Positions 18,617-29,936 of a stretch of 64,000 nucleotides of DNA are shown here, piece by piece. Location: positions 1-64,000 of the forward strand of contig NZ_NFUT01000005.1 in the NCBI RefSeq assembly GCF_002127215.1, in the 5' to 3' direction. The notes below the pieces were generated by a model. That model was not told the origin of the DNA and searched no databases. It worked only from the letters and a program-made list of their open reading frames with translations. The translations under genes were made by a program, and so were the position numbers. Every line of letters begins with the position of its first letter. Within the stretch, counting starts at the first letter, position 1. The stretch is from Hydrogenophaga sp. IBVHS2. Its GTDB lineage: Bacteria > Pseudomonadota > Gammaproteobacteria > Burkholderiales > Burkholderiaceae_C.

Positions 18617-19082
18617 GGGAAGGGTTCCCGGCGGGGGCGCCCAGACCGGCGCGGGACCAGAGCTGCGCCAGCTCGGCACGCACGGCGCGCTTGAGCACGT
18701 CGGAGCTGGCGCTGATGAACTGCTCGCGGCTGAATCCGGCACGCAGGCGCACCACATGCACCGCCACCGGCAGCTGACCGGACAGCGGGCGGACCGATTC
18801 GTAGATCTGGCGCCGGATGGCATTGCGGGTCACGGCCCGCTTGGCCCAGCGTTTGGGCAGGACAACGCCCAGCCACGGTGCGGTGACTGGAAACAGGGGG
18901 CGGCCGGCGGCTGCAGGGGCCGCGCCGGCTGGACCGTCGACCGGGCTGCGGTGCAGCGCGAAGTGGGCGGTCTTGGCCACAGGTGATCCCGCCATGGCGA
19001 CCTGAAACTGCTGTCGGGACCGCAGACGCTGCACCGGCAAGGCCGGAGCCGGGTCCCGAGGGTCGGCCGTGTGCTCGGGCAC
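18606..19082 (-). CDS. rnpA: ribonuclease P protein component RnpA
   Basis: Protein subunit of RNase P, which matures tRNA 5' ends with the RnpB RNA. The 158-residue basic protein contains LRSRQQFQ near the N-terminus and the signature [19 protein letters not shown] (the RNR motif region) that contacts the RNA, followed by VVRLRAGFS. It is longer than the usual 110-125 residues because of an Ala/Pro-rich insertion at about residues 45-65. The start is taken as GTG 19082; no convincing Shine-Dalgarno sequence is visible, so the first few residues are uncertain. Confidence 0.93.
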   Translation of the reverse strand: MPEHTADPRDPAPALPVQRLRSRQQFQVAMAGSPVAKTAHFALHRSPVDGPAGAAPAAAGRPLFPVTAPWLGVVLPKRWAKRAVTRNAIRRQIYESVRPLSGQLPVAVHVVRLRAGFSREQFISASSDVLKRAVRAELAQLWSRAGLGAPAGNPSHVG

Positions 19083-19113
19083 CGGCGTTCCAGGAGCGTT
19101 CAGGGGGTCGGAC

Positions 19114-19248
19114 TCAGACCGACAGGCGCTTGCGGCCCTTGGCGCGGCGTGCGTTGATCACGGCGCGGCCACCGCGGGTCTTCATGCGCACGAGGAAGCC
19201 GTGGGTGCGGGCGCGGCGGATCTTGGAGGGCTGGTAGGTGCGTTTCAT
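19114..19248 (-). CDS. rpmH: 50S ribosomal protein L34
   Basis: The 44-residue L34 protein is complete and typical: it starts [19 protein letters not shown] and ends in a run of Arg/Lys ([11 protein letters not shown]). The ATG is at 19248. It is the first gene of the minus-strand operon rpmH-rnpA-yidD-yidC, facing away from dnaA. A sigma-70-like promoter lies just upstream (TTGCCG, 18 bp, GATAAT). Confidence 0.98.
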   Translation of the reverse strand: MKRTYQPSKIRRARTHGFLVRMKTRGGRAVINARRAKGRKRLSV

Positions 19249-19279
19249 GATGGGTGGGTAAGAATCGGGGAAACCCGCA

Positions 19280-19309
19280 ATTATCGCCAGAAAGGCCGCC
19301 CGCCGGCAA
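19280..19309 (-). promoter_or_regulatory. probable sigma-70 promoter of the rpmH operon
   Basis: On the minus strand a -35 TTGCCG (19309-19304) and a -10 GATAAT (19285-19280) are separated by 18 bp, with the predicted start about 25 nt upstream of the rpmH ATG. The hexamers match the consensus at 4 of 6 and 5 of 6 positions. Confidence 0.6.
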
Positions 19310-19362
19310 GTTCCGGTGTACGGCCCCTGCCCGGACCGGGTCTGCCACGGGTGTAACCCGGC

Positions 19363-19392
19363 TTGTGGATAACTGATCGGCATCGGTAGAAT
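19363..19392 (+). promoter_or_regulatory. probable dnaA promoter overlapped by a DnaA box
   Basis: A -35-like TTGTGG (19363-19368), an 18-bp spacer and a -10 TAGAAT (19387-19392) fit a sigma-70 promoter. The perfect DnaA box at 19364-19372 covers the -35, which suggests that DnaA represses its own gene by occlusion. Confidence 0.55.
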
Positions 19393-19445
19393 CCGCCCCC
19401 TGGCCCGAGCCCTTTGTCCACAACAACAACTCCCGATTTTTCCGC

Positions 19446-20852
19446 ATGACCGAGGGCTTCGCCTCCGATTCCGACCTGCCCGACGCCGACGGCCTCTGGG
19501 CGGCCTGCCTTGACCAGCTGGCCCAGGACATCCCCGAACAGCAGTTCAACACCTGGATCCGCCCGCTGGTGGCCCAGGTGAGTGGCGACCGCCGCAAGGT
19601 GGTGGTGTCGGTGGCCAACCGGTTCAAGATGGACTGGATCCGCGCCCAGTACGCCACCCGCATCAGCGCCGCCCTGGAAACCCTGGCCGGCGAGAAAGTG
19701 CTGCTGGAGTTGGCGCTTGCTCCGCGTGAGGGCCCCAGCCGCACGATGCCCGCGCCCCGCAGCATGCAGGACCAGCTGCTGGCCGAGCTGCCCGACGTGG
19801 CTCCGCCGGAACCCGCCGCCCCCAGCGGCACGCGCAACCGGCTGAACCCGGCCCTGACCTTTTCCACCCTGGTCGAAGGCTCCGCCAACCGCATGGCGCG
19901 CGCGGCGGCCATGCATGTGGCCGGCAGCCTGGGCCAGCTCTACAACCCGCTGTTCATCTACGGCGGCGTGGGCCTGGGCAAGACCCACCTGGTGCACGCC
20001 ATCGGCAACCACCTGCTGAGCGAGCGGCCGCAGGCCAAAGTTCTCTACATCCACGCCGAGCAGTTCGTCTCGGATGTGGTCAAGTCCTACCAGCGCAAGA
20101 CCTTCGACGAGTTCAAGGAGCGCTACCACTCGCTCGACCTGCTGCTGATCGACGATGTGCAGTTCTTCGCCAACAAGGAACGCACGCAGGAGGAATTCTT
20201 CAATGCCTTCGAGGCGCTGCTGGCCAAGAAGAGCCACATCGTGCTGACCAGCGACACCTACCCCAAGGGTCTGGCCGACATCCACGAGCGCCTGGTCTCG
20301 CGCTTCGACTCCGGACTGACCGTGGCCATCGAGCCGCCGGAGCTGGAGATGCGGGTGGCCATCCTGATCAACAAGGCGGCGGTGGAGCATGCCGTCATGC
20401 CCGAGGAAGTGGCCTTCTTCGTGGCCAAGAACGTGCGCTCCAACGTGCGCGAGCTCGAAGGCGCGCTGCGCAAGATCCTGGCCTATTCGCGCTTCAACCA
20501 GCGCGAGATCTCGATCCAGCTGGCCCGCGACGCCCTGAAGGACCTGCTGTCGATCCAGAACCGGCAGATCAGCGTGGAGAACATCCAGAAGACGGTGGCC
20601 GACTTCTACAAGATCAAGGTCGCCGACATGTATTCCAAGAAGCGCCCGGCCAGCATCGCCCGGCCGCGCCAGATTGCGATGTTCCTGGCCAAGGAGCTGA
20701 CCCAGAAGAGCCTGCCCGAGATCGGCGAGCTGTTCGGCGGCCGGGACCACACCACGGTGCTGCATGCGGTGCGCAAGATCGCCGCCGAGCGGCAGCAGAA
20801 CAGCGAACTCAACCAGCAGCTGCACGTCCTCGAACAAACCCTCAAAGGGTGA
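19446..20852 (+). CDS. dnaA: chromosomal replication initiator DnaA
   Basis: Binds DnaA boxes and opens the origin. The 468-residue protein has domain I ([21 protein letters not shown]), a variable Pro-rich linker (about residues 95-135), and the AAA+ domain with Walker A GGVGLGKT (173-180) and Walker [10 protein letters not shown]. The C-terminal DNA-binding domain carries the signature [15 protein letters not shown]. Length is normal for betaproteobacteria. It is followed 94 bp later by dnaN, then gyrB, the standard origin order. Confidence 0.99.
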   Translation: MTEGFASDSDLPDADGLWAACLDQLAQDIPEQQFNTWIRPLVAQVSGDRRKVVVSVANRFKMDWIRAQYATRISAALETLAGEKVLLELALAPREGPSRTMPAPRSMQDQLLAELPDVAPPEPAAPSGTRNRLNPALTFSTLVEGSANRMARAAAMHVAGSLGQLYNPLFIYGGVGLGKTHLVHAIGNHLLSERPQAKVLYIHAEQFVSDVVKSYQRKTFDEFKERYHSLDLLLIDDVQFFANKERTQEEFFNAFEALLAKKSHIVLTSDTYPKGLADIHERLVSRFDSGLTVAIEPPELEMRVAILINKAAVEHAVMPEEVAFFVAKNVRSNVRELEGALRKILAYSRFNQREISIQLARDALKDLLSIQNRQISVENIQKTVADFYKIKVADMYSKKRPASIARPRQIAMFLAKELTQKSLPEIGELFGGRDHTTVLHAVRKIAAERQQNSELNQQLHVLEQTLKG

Positions 20853-20946
20853 GGCGGGAAAGCCCCCCTCAAACCAGCGAAAATAAACACGGTTTAAACC
20901 CGCCGAACCCGTTCCCCGTCGAGCAACTCCGTCGAAAGAGCCGTTC

Positions 20947-22053
20947 ATGATCGTTTTCAAATCGACCCAGGACAAAGTCCTGGCCGCCCTGCAGTCGGTG
21001 GCCGGCATCGTCGAGCGCCGCCACACGCTGCCCATCCTGGCCAACGTGCTGCTGCGCAAGACCGGCTCGGCGGTGCAGCTGACCACCAGCGACCTGGAGA
21101 TCCAGATCCGCACCACCGCGGCCCTGGACGGCGACGACGGCAGCTTTGCCACCACGCTGGGTGCGCGCAAGCTGATCGACATCCTGCGCACCATGCCGGG
21201 CGACCAGACGGTGAGCCTGGAGTCGAATGCCGGCAAGCTGGTGCTCAAGGGCGGCAAGAGCCGCTTCACGCTGCAGAGCCTGCCGGCCGAAGACTTTCCG
21301 CTGGTGCAGGAATCGGCCAGCTTCGGCCCGGTGTTCAGCGTGCCCCAGAAGACGCTCAAGGGCCTGCTGGGCCAGGTGTCGTTCGCCATGGCGGTGCACG
21401 ACATCCGCTACTACCTCAACGGCATCCTGTTCGTGGCCGAAGGCAGGCAGCTGAGCCTGGTGGCCACCGACGGCCACCGCCTGGCCTTTGCCAGCGCCAC
21501 GCTGGACGTGGACGTGCCCAAGCAGGAAGTCATCCTGCCGCGCAAGACCGTGCTGGAACTCCAGCGCCTGCTCTCCGACAAGGAGGGCGCCATCGAGATG
21601 CAGTTCGCGGCCAACCAGGCCAAGTTCAGCTTCGACGGCATGGAGTTCGTCACCAAGCTGGTCGAGGGCAAGTTCCCCGACTACAACCGTGTGATCCCGA
21701 AGAACCACAAGAACATCGTGACGCTGGGCCGCGTGCCGCTGCTGGCTTCGCTGCAGCGCACCGCCATCATGACGAGCGAGAAGTTCAAGGGCGTGCGCCT
21801 GAATGTGGAGCCGGGCTCACTGCGGGTGGCTTCCAGCAACGCAGAGCAGGAAGAGGCGGTGGACGAGCTCGACATCGACTACAGCGGCGACACCATCGAG
21901 ATCGGCTTCAACGTCACCTACCTGATCGACGCGCTGCAGAACATGTCGCAAGAGATGGTGCGCGTTGAACTCTCCGACGGCAACAGCTCCGCGCTGGTGA
22001 CCAACCCCGACGACAACGCTTTCAAATACGTCGTCATGCCGATGCGCATCTGA
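20947..22053 (+). CDS. dnaN: DNA polymerase III beta sliding clamp
   Basis: Ring-forming processivity factor for the replicative polymerase, also a docking site for repair enzymes. The 368-residue protein starts MIVFKSTQDKVLAALQSV, contains the typical KGLLGQVSFAMAVHDIRYYLNG and TDGHRLA segments, and ends in VVMPMRI, the conserved clamp C-terminus. Three-domain length matches the family. No DnaA boxes are visible in the short dnaA-dnaN gap. Confidence 0.99.
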   Translation: MIVFKSTQDKVLAALQSVAGIVERRHTLPILANVLLRKTGSAVQLTTSDLEIQIRTTAALDGDDGSFATTLGARKLIDILRTMPGDQTVSLESNAGKLVLKGGKSRFTLQSLPAEDFPLVQESASFGPVFSVPQKTLKGLLGQVSFAMAVHDIRYYLNGILFVAEGRQLSLVATDGHRLAFASATLDVDVPKQEVILPRKTVLELQRLLSDKEGAIEMQFAANQAKFSFDGMEFVTKLVEGKFPDYNRVIPKNHKNIVTLGRVPLLASLQRTAIMTSEKFKGVRLNVEPGSLRVASSNAEQEEAVDELDIDYSGDTIEIGFNVTYLIDALQNMSQEMVRVELSDGNSSALVTNPDDNAFKYVVMPMRI

Positions 22054-24750
<2,697 letters not shown>

Positions 24751-24823
24751 TTACGTCTTCGCTACAAACGCGAACTGCGGGGAGATGCTCGTAACCCAGA
24801 GTGCCTTTCTTGTCCAATAAACG

Positions 24824-24858
24824 AAAAGCCACTGGCTGCATAGAAGCCTGTGGCTTTT
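24824..24858. terminator. bidirectional intrinsic terminator after gyrB
   Basis: The perfect stem AAAAGCCAC (24824-24832) and GTGGCTTTT (24850-24858) has an A-run on the left and a T-run on the right, 74 bp after the gyrB stop. It can stop gyrB transcripts on the plus strand and also anything arriving from the minus-strand side. Confidence 0.8.
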
Positions 24859-25136
24859 TATTTTTCAAAAGGCTGCATTCCCGCCTGAGACGCAAAAGCA
24901 AGATCAACTCGCTCACACCGATCCACAGTCGCACCAGCAGAGAACGCACTGCATCCATCCCAATCAATGGTTGCTATTAATGCGTCAAAACAAGTACAGT
25001 CAACTGCGCTTTTGCGAAATTGCGGCGCCCCTCGAGCCTTGAAAAAGGTCAGCCCTTCAGTAGACAATCCAGGTCTCACAAACCGTGTGTAGAAGTCGTT
25101 GTGACAGGCAGGCCGGTCTCCGCAGTTCTCAGACAT
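24858..25136 (-). CDS. doubtful small hypothetical protein
   Basis: A 92-residue open frame starting MSENCGDRPACHNDFY and ending at the gyrB terminator hairpin. It has no recognisable domain, signal peptide or membrane helix, and an unusually high Cys content (five residues). No clear Shine-Dalgarno sequence is visible. It could be a genuine small gene, a decayed remnant of something that arrived with the island, or chance. Low confidence. Confidence 0.22.
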   Translation of the reverse strand: MSENCGDRPACHNDFYTRFVRPGLSTEGLTFFKARGAPQFRKSAVDCTCFDALIATIDWDGCSAFSAGATVDRCERVDLAFASQAGMQPFEK

Positions 25137-25203
25137 TAAATTTGATTATCAACGGCTGGGTCACAGCCCCACTCGCTCTATTGTCTTGCCACAAAGGAAA
25201 AAG

Positions 25204-27006
25204 ATGCCACTTGTACAGCCAACATCAGTCGTCAAAGGAACTCCTGTCAATGTCAACGACCTGTTTAAGAATTTCAATTACATCCCTGTGTATCAGAGGG
25301 ATTTTGTGTGGCAGGGCAAACAGGTAAAGGCCCTATGGAATGATCTAATCGATCACTATAAGCAATACGCTGACGCGAATGAAGATCTTATTCGTCCTGA
25401 AGGTTATTTTCTCGGCGCAATGGTAGTTATTGACTCTGACGACGACAAGCCTTTCGAAGTTGTAGATGGGCAGCAGCGTTTAACCTCTCTAACTACAATA
25501 GCAGCAATTTGTTACGATGCGCTCGCGTCTCAAAAGAATCCTGATGGAAGGATTCAGTCCTGGAAGACTCAGCTCGGGGGGCTACTCGCCCAGCCGGAGG
25601 CCGGAGACTTTGTCCCAAAGCTGACATTTTCAGATGAAGAGATCAGCAAGTTTTTCTTTGAAAGCACATTTAAGCGCAGATCGAGAGAAGAAAAAGAACT
25701 ATATTGGAACGAACAATGGTGCAAAGACCGACTCTCACGGAGAAGATCCCCATTTTCAAAGATGAAGGAAGCCATCACCGTAGGTTACAAGGAGTTAGAC
25801 ATCTTCCTCGCCAAGACCGAGTCAGACGAAAAGCGAGTTAAGCGCCTGATTTCATTTGTGCAACTGCTTGTAGAAGGGGTAATCATCCTCCGAATACGGG
25901 CCATGTCATATACCAACGCATATGCCATTTTCGAATCCCTAAACAACCGTGGCATCCCCCTGTCTCAATCAGATCTGATTAAAAATGAAATTTTAAAAAC
26001 TTGCAGCCAAGCCGACCTTGACGACGTTGCAGAGAGTTGGCAATCGGCCAGGCAAACAATTGAAAGCATTGAAATGATTTCAATGCCAGATTTTGTTCAT
26101 TTCTCGTTTATCTCAAGGTATGGAGCAGTCAAGGCAAATAAGCTGTATGACAGAGTGAAGTCCATCACATCAACCTCCGCGCTGGCCAAGCAGTACGCTG
26201 TAGGTCTTGCAACGGATGCCCAGGCCTTGGAGGGAGTCACAGACTCATTTGATGCCGCATGGAAACAAGAAACAATGTACATGCTTAAGGACATAAAGAA
26301 TGTTCTGAACGTCCGGCATTGCTACCCTTACCTAATTACAGCATTTAGAGCACACAGCGAAAACCCTAAGACTTTCCATGATCATGTTGAAGCGGTACTC
26401 AATTTCGCGTTCAGATACATGAAGGTACTGGAAGATCCGCTTGAGAATTTTACGGCTGCAATCGGCAAAGCTTGTGAGCTGATAGAGGCAGGTAAGCCTG
26501 TGGATGAAATAAGAGGGCTTTTCCAAACTTACGCTCCCGACGATATTTTTATAAAGCGCTTTGAAGAAGCCTCCTTCACCAATACCAAGCTTGCATACTT
26601 TACTGTCTACTATTTGGAGAAAGTCCGATTAGGTGGCACTAATCCATGTGACCACGGAGTCGACCAAAACCTTGAGCACATAATGCCCAAGACTCCTACA
26701 TCGGCGCATTGGCCAAAAGCAGCCCTCCTTAAAGAAGAAAGCAGCGCCACCTATAGAGATTACCTCTGGCGCGTGGGCAACTTAATCCCACTCACAGCCA
26801 ATATAAATAAGTCATTAAAAAACAAATCAATTGCTCTAAAAATTAAAGATCCTTCAGGCCTCGATTACACCTCCGGAAACCACAGCCTATTGTCGCCACT
26901 GACAATCGAGAGCTATCTTGATAACGGAGAGTGGAATTACAGCAGCATTGAGGCCAGACAAAGAGATCTTGCCAGGAACTGGGCGGCAAAAGCTTGGCCA
27001 CTGTAA
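25204..27006 (+). CDS. DUF262 + DUF1524 (HNH) protein, SspE/GmrSD-like restriction factor
   Basis: A 600-residue protein with the two-domain layout of SspE, GmrSD and BrxU. The N-terminal DUF262 (ParB/sulfiredoxin-like NTPase) domain shows IPVYQRDFVWQGKQVKALW (residues 27-45) and the DGQQR motif at 88-92. The C-terminal DUF1524 nuclease shows LEHIMP (His492), then NLIPL (Asn526) and NIN (Asn533), the HNH-type arrangement. The start is ATG 25204, with AAGGA at 25194-25198 upstream; a TTG at 25186 is less likely. The next genes are dndBCDE. In known systems SspE is a phosphorothioate-stimulated nickase/NTPase, while GmrSD cuts glucosylated hydroxymethylcytosine DNA. Context favours the first role here, but that is inference. 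Base composition is markedly AT-rich. Confidence 0.85.
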   Translation: MPLVQPTSVVKGTPVNVNDLFKNFNYIPVYQRDFVWQGKQVKALWNDLIDHYKQYADANEDLIRPEGYFLGAMVVIDSDDDKPFEVVDGQQRLTSLTTIAAICYDALASQKNPDGRIQSWKTQLGGLLAQPEAGDFVPKLTFSDEEISKFFFESTFKRRSREEKELYWNEQWCKDRLSRRRSPFSKMKEAITVGYKELDIFLAKTESDEKRVKRLISFVQLLVEGVIILRIRAMSYTNAYAIFESLNNRGIPLSQSDLIKNEILKTCSQADLDDVAESWQSARQTIESIEMISMPDFVHFSFISRYGAVKANKLYDRVKSITSTSALAKQYAVGLATDAQALEGVTDSFDAAWKQETMYMLKDIKNVLNVRHCYPYLITAFRAHSENPKTFHDHVEAVLNFAFRYMKVLEDPLENFTAAIGKACELIEAGKPVDEIRGLFQTYAPDDIFIKRFEEASFTNTKLAYFTVYYLEKVRLGGTNPCDHGVDQNLEHIMPKTPTSAHWPKAALLKEESSATYRDYLWRVGNLIPLTANINKSLKNKSIALKIKDPSGLDYTSGNHSLLSPLTIESYLDNGEWNYSSIEARQRDLARNWAAKAWPL

Positions 27007-27228
27007 GACCACTGAACCCGTCAAATGAATCCAAATATCCTGATTCGACGCGGTGAATCATGACAAATGCATTAGTTCGCCATAACGATCGCAACTTAAA
27101 AGCTCAAAAAATCCCGTGACCGCAATACGGGCAGGAGGAGGGTATGTAGAAATCACGAAGACTTATCTATCTATTCCCACTGGTCGCCATAGCTAGCCTG
27201 CGAATTGTTTGCAGGCGTTCAGCGCCTT

Positions 27229-27250
27229 GTTTGTATGATATTATGCAAAC
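27229..27250 (+). promoter_or_regulatory. palindromic operator / promoter immediately before dndB
   Basis: GTTTGTAT-N6-ATGCAAAC forms an inverted repeat with one mismatch, ending one base before the dndB ATG. It contains -10-like hexamers TATGAT (27234-27239) and TATTAT (27239-27244), so a bound regulator would block the promoter. A related GTTTGCA half-site lies upstream (27207-27213). DndB is a known repressor of dnd operons elsewhere, so autoregulation through this site is plausible. Confidence 0.55.
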
Positions 27251-28387
27251 ATGCTTGACTCGTCTACATCACCGGCTCAGTTCTCTTATTCGTTCCCTGC
27301 GATACGTGGCGTCCAAGCAAGCAGGGAGTTCTTTGTTTCGATGTGCCCGCTTCGGCTACTGCCGAAGCTGTTTCAGTTCGACGACGAGGAGCTACAGCCT
27401 GAGCTGCGCGCGCAGCGCACCTTGAACAAGGCGCGCGTCCCGGAGATTGCGCGCTACATCGTTGAGAACGCTAGCAGTTACACGTTCTCAGCGATCACCG
27501 CGTCCATCGACGGGGATGTCCAGTTCACACCCACCAGCAAGGACTCTGACACTGCCTCGCGCATTGGAACGCTGACTGTCTCTATGGACAGCAGGTTCAT
27601 CATCAATGATGGTCAACACCGCAGAGCTGCAATCGAAGCGGCACTGCAGCAAGCACCTGAACTCGGTGATGAAACCATAGCAGTAGTGTTCTTCGTTGAC
27701 CGAGGACTGCAGCGATGTCAGCAGATGTTTGCTGACCTTAACAGGCACGCAGTCAAACCATCAGCATCTCTTGGTGTTCTCTATGACCACCGAAACGCAA
27801 CCGGGAAAGTGGCCAAGCACCTCAGCTTGACTTCACCTGTGTTCAAGAACCTGGTTGAGTCTGAGCGCTCTACGCTGTCCGCAAGATCGCGCAAGCTGTT
27901 CACGCTCAGCGCACTTCACTTCGCCACCCAAGAACTGCTCCCTGAAAAGCAGGCAGAAGACTTTCCCATGGCCACGCAACGTAGCCAAGAGTTTTGGGAA
28001 GCGGTGTGCGAACAGATCCCAGAGTGGCTGTACGTGCGCGAATCCAAGATGACGGCCGGCGAAGTCAGAAAAGACTTCATCCATTGCCATGCCATCGTGT
28101 TGCAGGCTTTGGGGCGTGCCGGACGCAGCCTCTATGAGCAATACCCCGGCGAGGTAAAGAAGCGACTTCAGCGCCTGCGCAAGGTGGACTGGTCCCGCAC
28201 CAACGCACAAGCCTGGGAAGGACGCGCCATGGTGGGCGGGGCGATGGCCAAGTCGGGGCAGAACGTGACGCTGACCGCCAACGAGATCAAACGGGTCCTG
28301 GGGCTCAAGCTTTCACCGGAAGAGCAACACGCGGAGACTGCACTCATGGCAGCGCGCATCCCCAAAACAAAGACCGCCAGGAGCTGA
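27251..28387 (+). CDS. dndB: DndB, regulator of DNA phosphorothioation (DGQHR protein)
   Basis: A 378-residue DndB. The DGQHR motif is at residues 120-124 (FIINDGQHRRAAIEAAL), and the N-terminal SFPAIRGVQASREFFVSMCPLRLL segments fit the family. In other bacteria DndB represses dnd transcription and tunes modification frequency; it is not needed for the chemistry. ATG 27251 has no Shine-Dalgarno sequence. A TATTAT -10 six bases upstream would place the transcript start on the ATG itself, so the message may be leaderless. dndC follows after two bases. The gene is closer to host composition than the DUF262 gene but still richer in A/T than the flanking core. Confidence 0.93.
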   Translation: MLDSSTSPAQFSYSFPAIRGVQASREFFVSMCPLRLLPKLFQFDDEELQPELRAQRTLNKARVPEIARYIVENASSYTFSAITASIDGDVQFTPTSKDSDTASRIGTLTVSMDSRFIINDGQHRRAAIEAALQQAPELGDETIAVVFFVDRGLQRCQQMFADLNRHAVKPSASLGVLYDHRNATGKVAKHLSLTSPVFKNLVESERSTLSARSRKLFTLSALHFATQELLPEKQAEDFPMATQRSQEFWEAVCEQIPEWLYVRESKMTAGEVRKDFIHCHAIVLQALGRAGRSLYEQYPGEVKKRLQRLRKVDWSRTNAQAWEGRAMVGGAMAKSGQNVTLTANEIKRVLGLKLSPEEQHAETALMAARIPKTKTARS

Positions 28388-28389
28388 GC

Positions 28390-29931
28390 ATGGCCACTAC
28401 GCCTACCCACATCATCAAAGAGATCCAGGATCTGTATTTGTCGGATTCACTGCCGTGGATCATCGGCTACAGCGGGGGGAAGGACTCAACAGCCTCGCTG
28501 CAACTGATCTGGAACGCAGTCGCGCAGCTGCCTGAGGACCGGCGACGGTTCAAACCCATCCACGTCATCAGCACAGATACCCTGGTCGAAAACCCAGTGA
28601 TCGCATTGTGGGTAGAGGTTTCGCTCAAGCAAATGGAGCTTGCCGCCAAGCAACAAGGCTTGAACATCCAGCCCCATCGCTTGACTCCAACGCTGGAGAA
28701 CCGTTTTTGGGTGAACCTGATTGGCAAGGGCTACCCTGCGCCCCGGGCAAAGTTTCGCTGGTGTACCGACCGCCTCAAGATCAGCGCATCCACCAAGTTC
28801 ATCCAGGAACTGTCCGAAGCGAATGGCGAAGCCATCCTGGTGCTCGGCCAGCGCAAGGGCGAGAGCGCGGCTCGAGACAAAGTCATCGAGAACTACAAGG
28901 GAAGCACCCGAGACCGCCTGAGTCGCAACAAAGACCCGAAGCTGTCACGGGTGTGGGTGTACTTGCCGATCGAGTCCTGGAGCAGCGACGACGTTTGGGA
29001 ATACGTCATCGAGAACCCCAATCCTTGGGGCATTCACAACCAGGATCTGTTTGACATTTACCGAGGTGCCACCCCCGATGCGGAGTGCCCCATCGTGGTG
29101 GACAAGTCCACACCCAGCTGCGGAGACAGTCGCTTCGGCTGCTACGTGTGCACGATGGTTTCGCAAGACAAATCCATGGCGGCCATGATCCAGAACGATG
29201 AGGCAAAGGCCTGGATGCAGCCCATCATGGACTTCCGGGACAAGTTCTTGGCTGTTGAAGACCGACATCTGCGCGACTTCAGGCGAATGAATGGCCGACT
29301 GATCTTGATGAACGACCGTTTGGTTCACGGCCCATACACCCAAGAAAGAAGGTCCGAACTCCTGCGTGAGCTGCTTAAAACACAGGTCGCTGTTCAGCAA
29401 GCCATGCCAACAACCGTCGGACCTGACCTGGAGCTCATCGGGTTAGATGAGCTTGAGGAAATCCGACGAATTTGGGTGTCGGAGAAAGGCGAGATCGAAG
29501 ACCTCGTACCACTGCTGTACCAAGAAGCAACGGGCCACACCTACCCCGGCAAAGACCTGGACATCACACCTCTGGACGAAGGAGACCTTACGTTGCTGCG
29601 CGAAGTGGCGGCGGAATGGGTGGACGACAACCTGCCAGTGGATGATGGCGTTACTACACGCCAACGGTCTGATGAGCTTTACAAGCTGACGAGAACACTG
29701 CTGGCAACGAGCTTTAGAGGGCTACAAAGCCGGTCCCGTTCAGGCCAGCTCGATGAGCTTCAAAGCGTGCTGACGGATTTCGCCTTTCTAGACGAAAACG
29801 ATGCCCTCGAATTTGCGAAAGAGCACCTCAAAGACCAGACCGCAGAGGAGCCTCTTGCTACTTATGAGGCCGAACCAATCTCCGGTGACCGCCGGGTCAT
29901 ACCCATCGTTAACGATCCCATGCTGAGCTGA
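28390..29931 (+). CDS. dndC: DndC, phosphorothioation sulfurtransferase (PAPS-reductase-like, Fe-S)
   Basis: A 513-residue DndC. The PP-loop motif SGGKDS (residues 28-33) binds ATP and is shared with PAPS reductases. Cys125 (RWCTDR) and the cluster Cys244, Cys251, Cys254 (PSCGDSRFGCYVC) are candidates for the 4Fe-4S ligands known in this family. It activates or transfers sulfur for replacing a non-bridging backbone oxygen, working with DndD and DndE; sulfur normally comes from the cysteine desulfurase DndA. No dndA is adjacent, so a housekeeping IscS may serve. The start is two bases after dndB, so the two are translationally coupled. Confidence 0.95.
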   Translation: MATTPTHIIKEIQDLYLSDSLPWIIGYSGGKDSTASLQLIWNAVAQLPEDRRRFKPIHVISTDTLVENPVIALWVEVSLKQMELAAKQQGLNIQPHRLTPTLENRFWVNLIGKGYPAPRAKFRWCTDRLKISASTKFIQELSEANGEAILVLGQRKGESAARDKVIENYKGSTRDRLSRNKDPKLSRVWVYLPIESWSSDDVWEYVIENPNPWGIHNQDLFDIYRGATPDAECPIVVDKSTPSCGDSRFGCYVCTMVSQDKSMAAMIQNDEAKAWMQPIMDFRDKFLAVEDRHLRDFRRMNGRLILMNDRLVHGPYTQERRSELLRELLKTQVAVQQAMPTTVGPDLELIGLDELEEIRRIWVSEKGEIEDLVPLLYQEATGHTYPGKDLDITPLDEGDLTLLREVAAEWVDDNLPVDDGVTTRQRSDELYKLTRTLLATSFRGLQSRSRSGQLDELQSVLTDFAFLDENDALEFAKEHLKDQTAEEPLATYEAEPISGDRRVIPIVNDPMLS

Positions 29932-29936
29932 ACCCC

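Larger units (their letters stand above)
19249..19445. other. rpmH-dnaA intergenic region, candidate oriC / dnaA control region
   Basis: The 197-bp divergent gap between rpmH and dnaA is the classical replication-origin context. It contains one perfect DnaA box (TGTGGATAA, the complement of TTATCCACA, at 19364-19372) and one with a single mismatch (TTGTCCACA at 19414-19422). No further perfect boxes and no clear AT-rich unwinding element are seen, so this may be part of the origin or only the dnaA regulatory region. Confidence 0.6.
24751..25203. other. 453-bp gap at left edge of the accessory island
   Basis: After gyrB the composition turns AT-richer. The gap holds the gyrB terminator, one doubtful minus-strand reading frame and the leader of the DUF262 gene. 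I found no tRNA, integrase remnant or clear direct repeat shared with the right edge near 32264-32342. Confidence 0.5.

Noticed and set aside
20853..20946. oriC in the dnaA-dnaN gap
   Set aside because: Only 94 bp and no DnaA box; the rpmH-dnaA gap fits better.
25204..27006. Calling the DUF262 protein GmrSD outright
   Set aside because: The domains fit both GmrSD and SspE; its neighbourhood (dnd genes) and lack of other type IV context make a firm GmrSD label unsupported.
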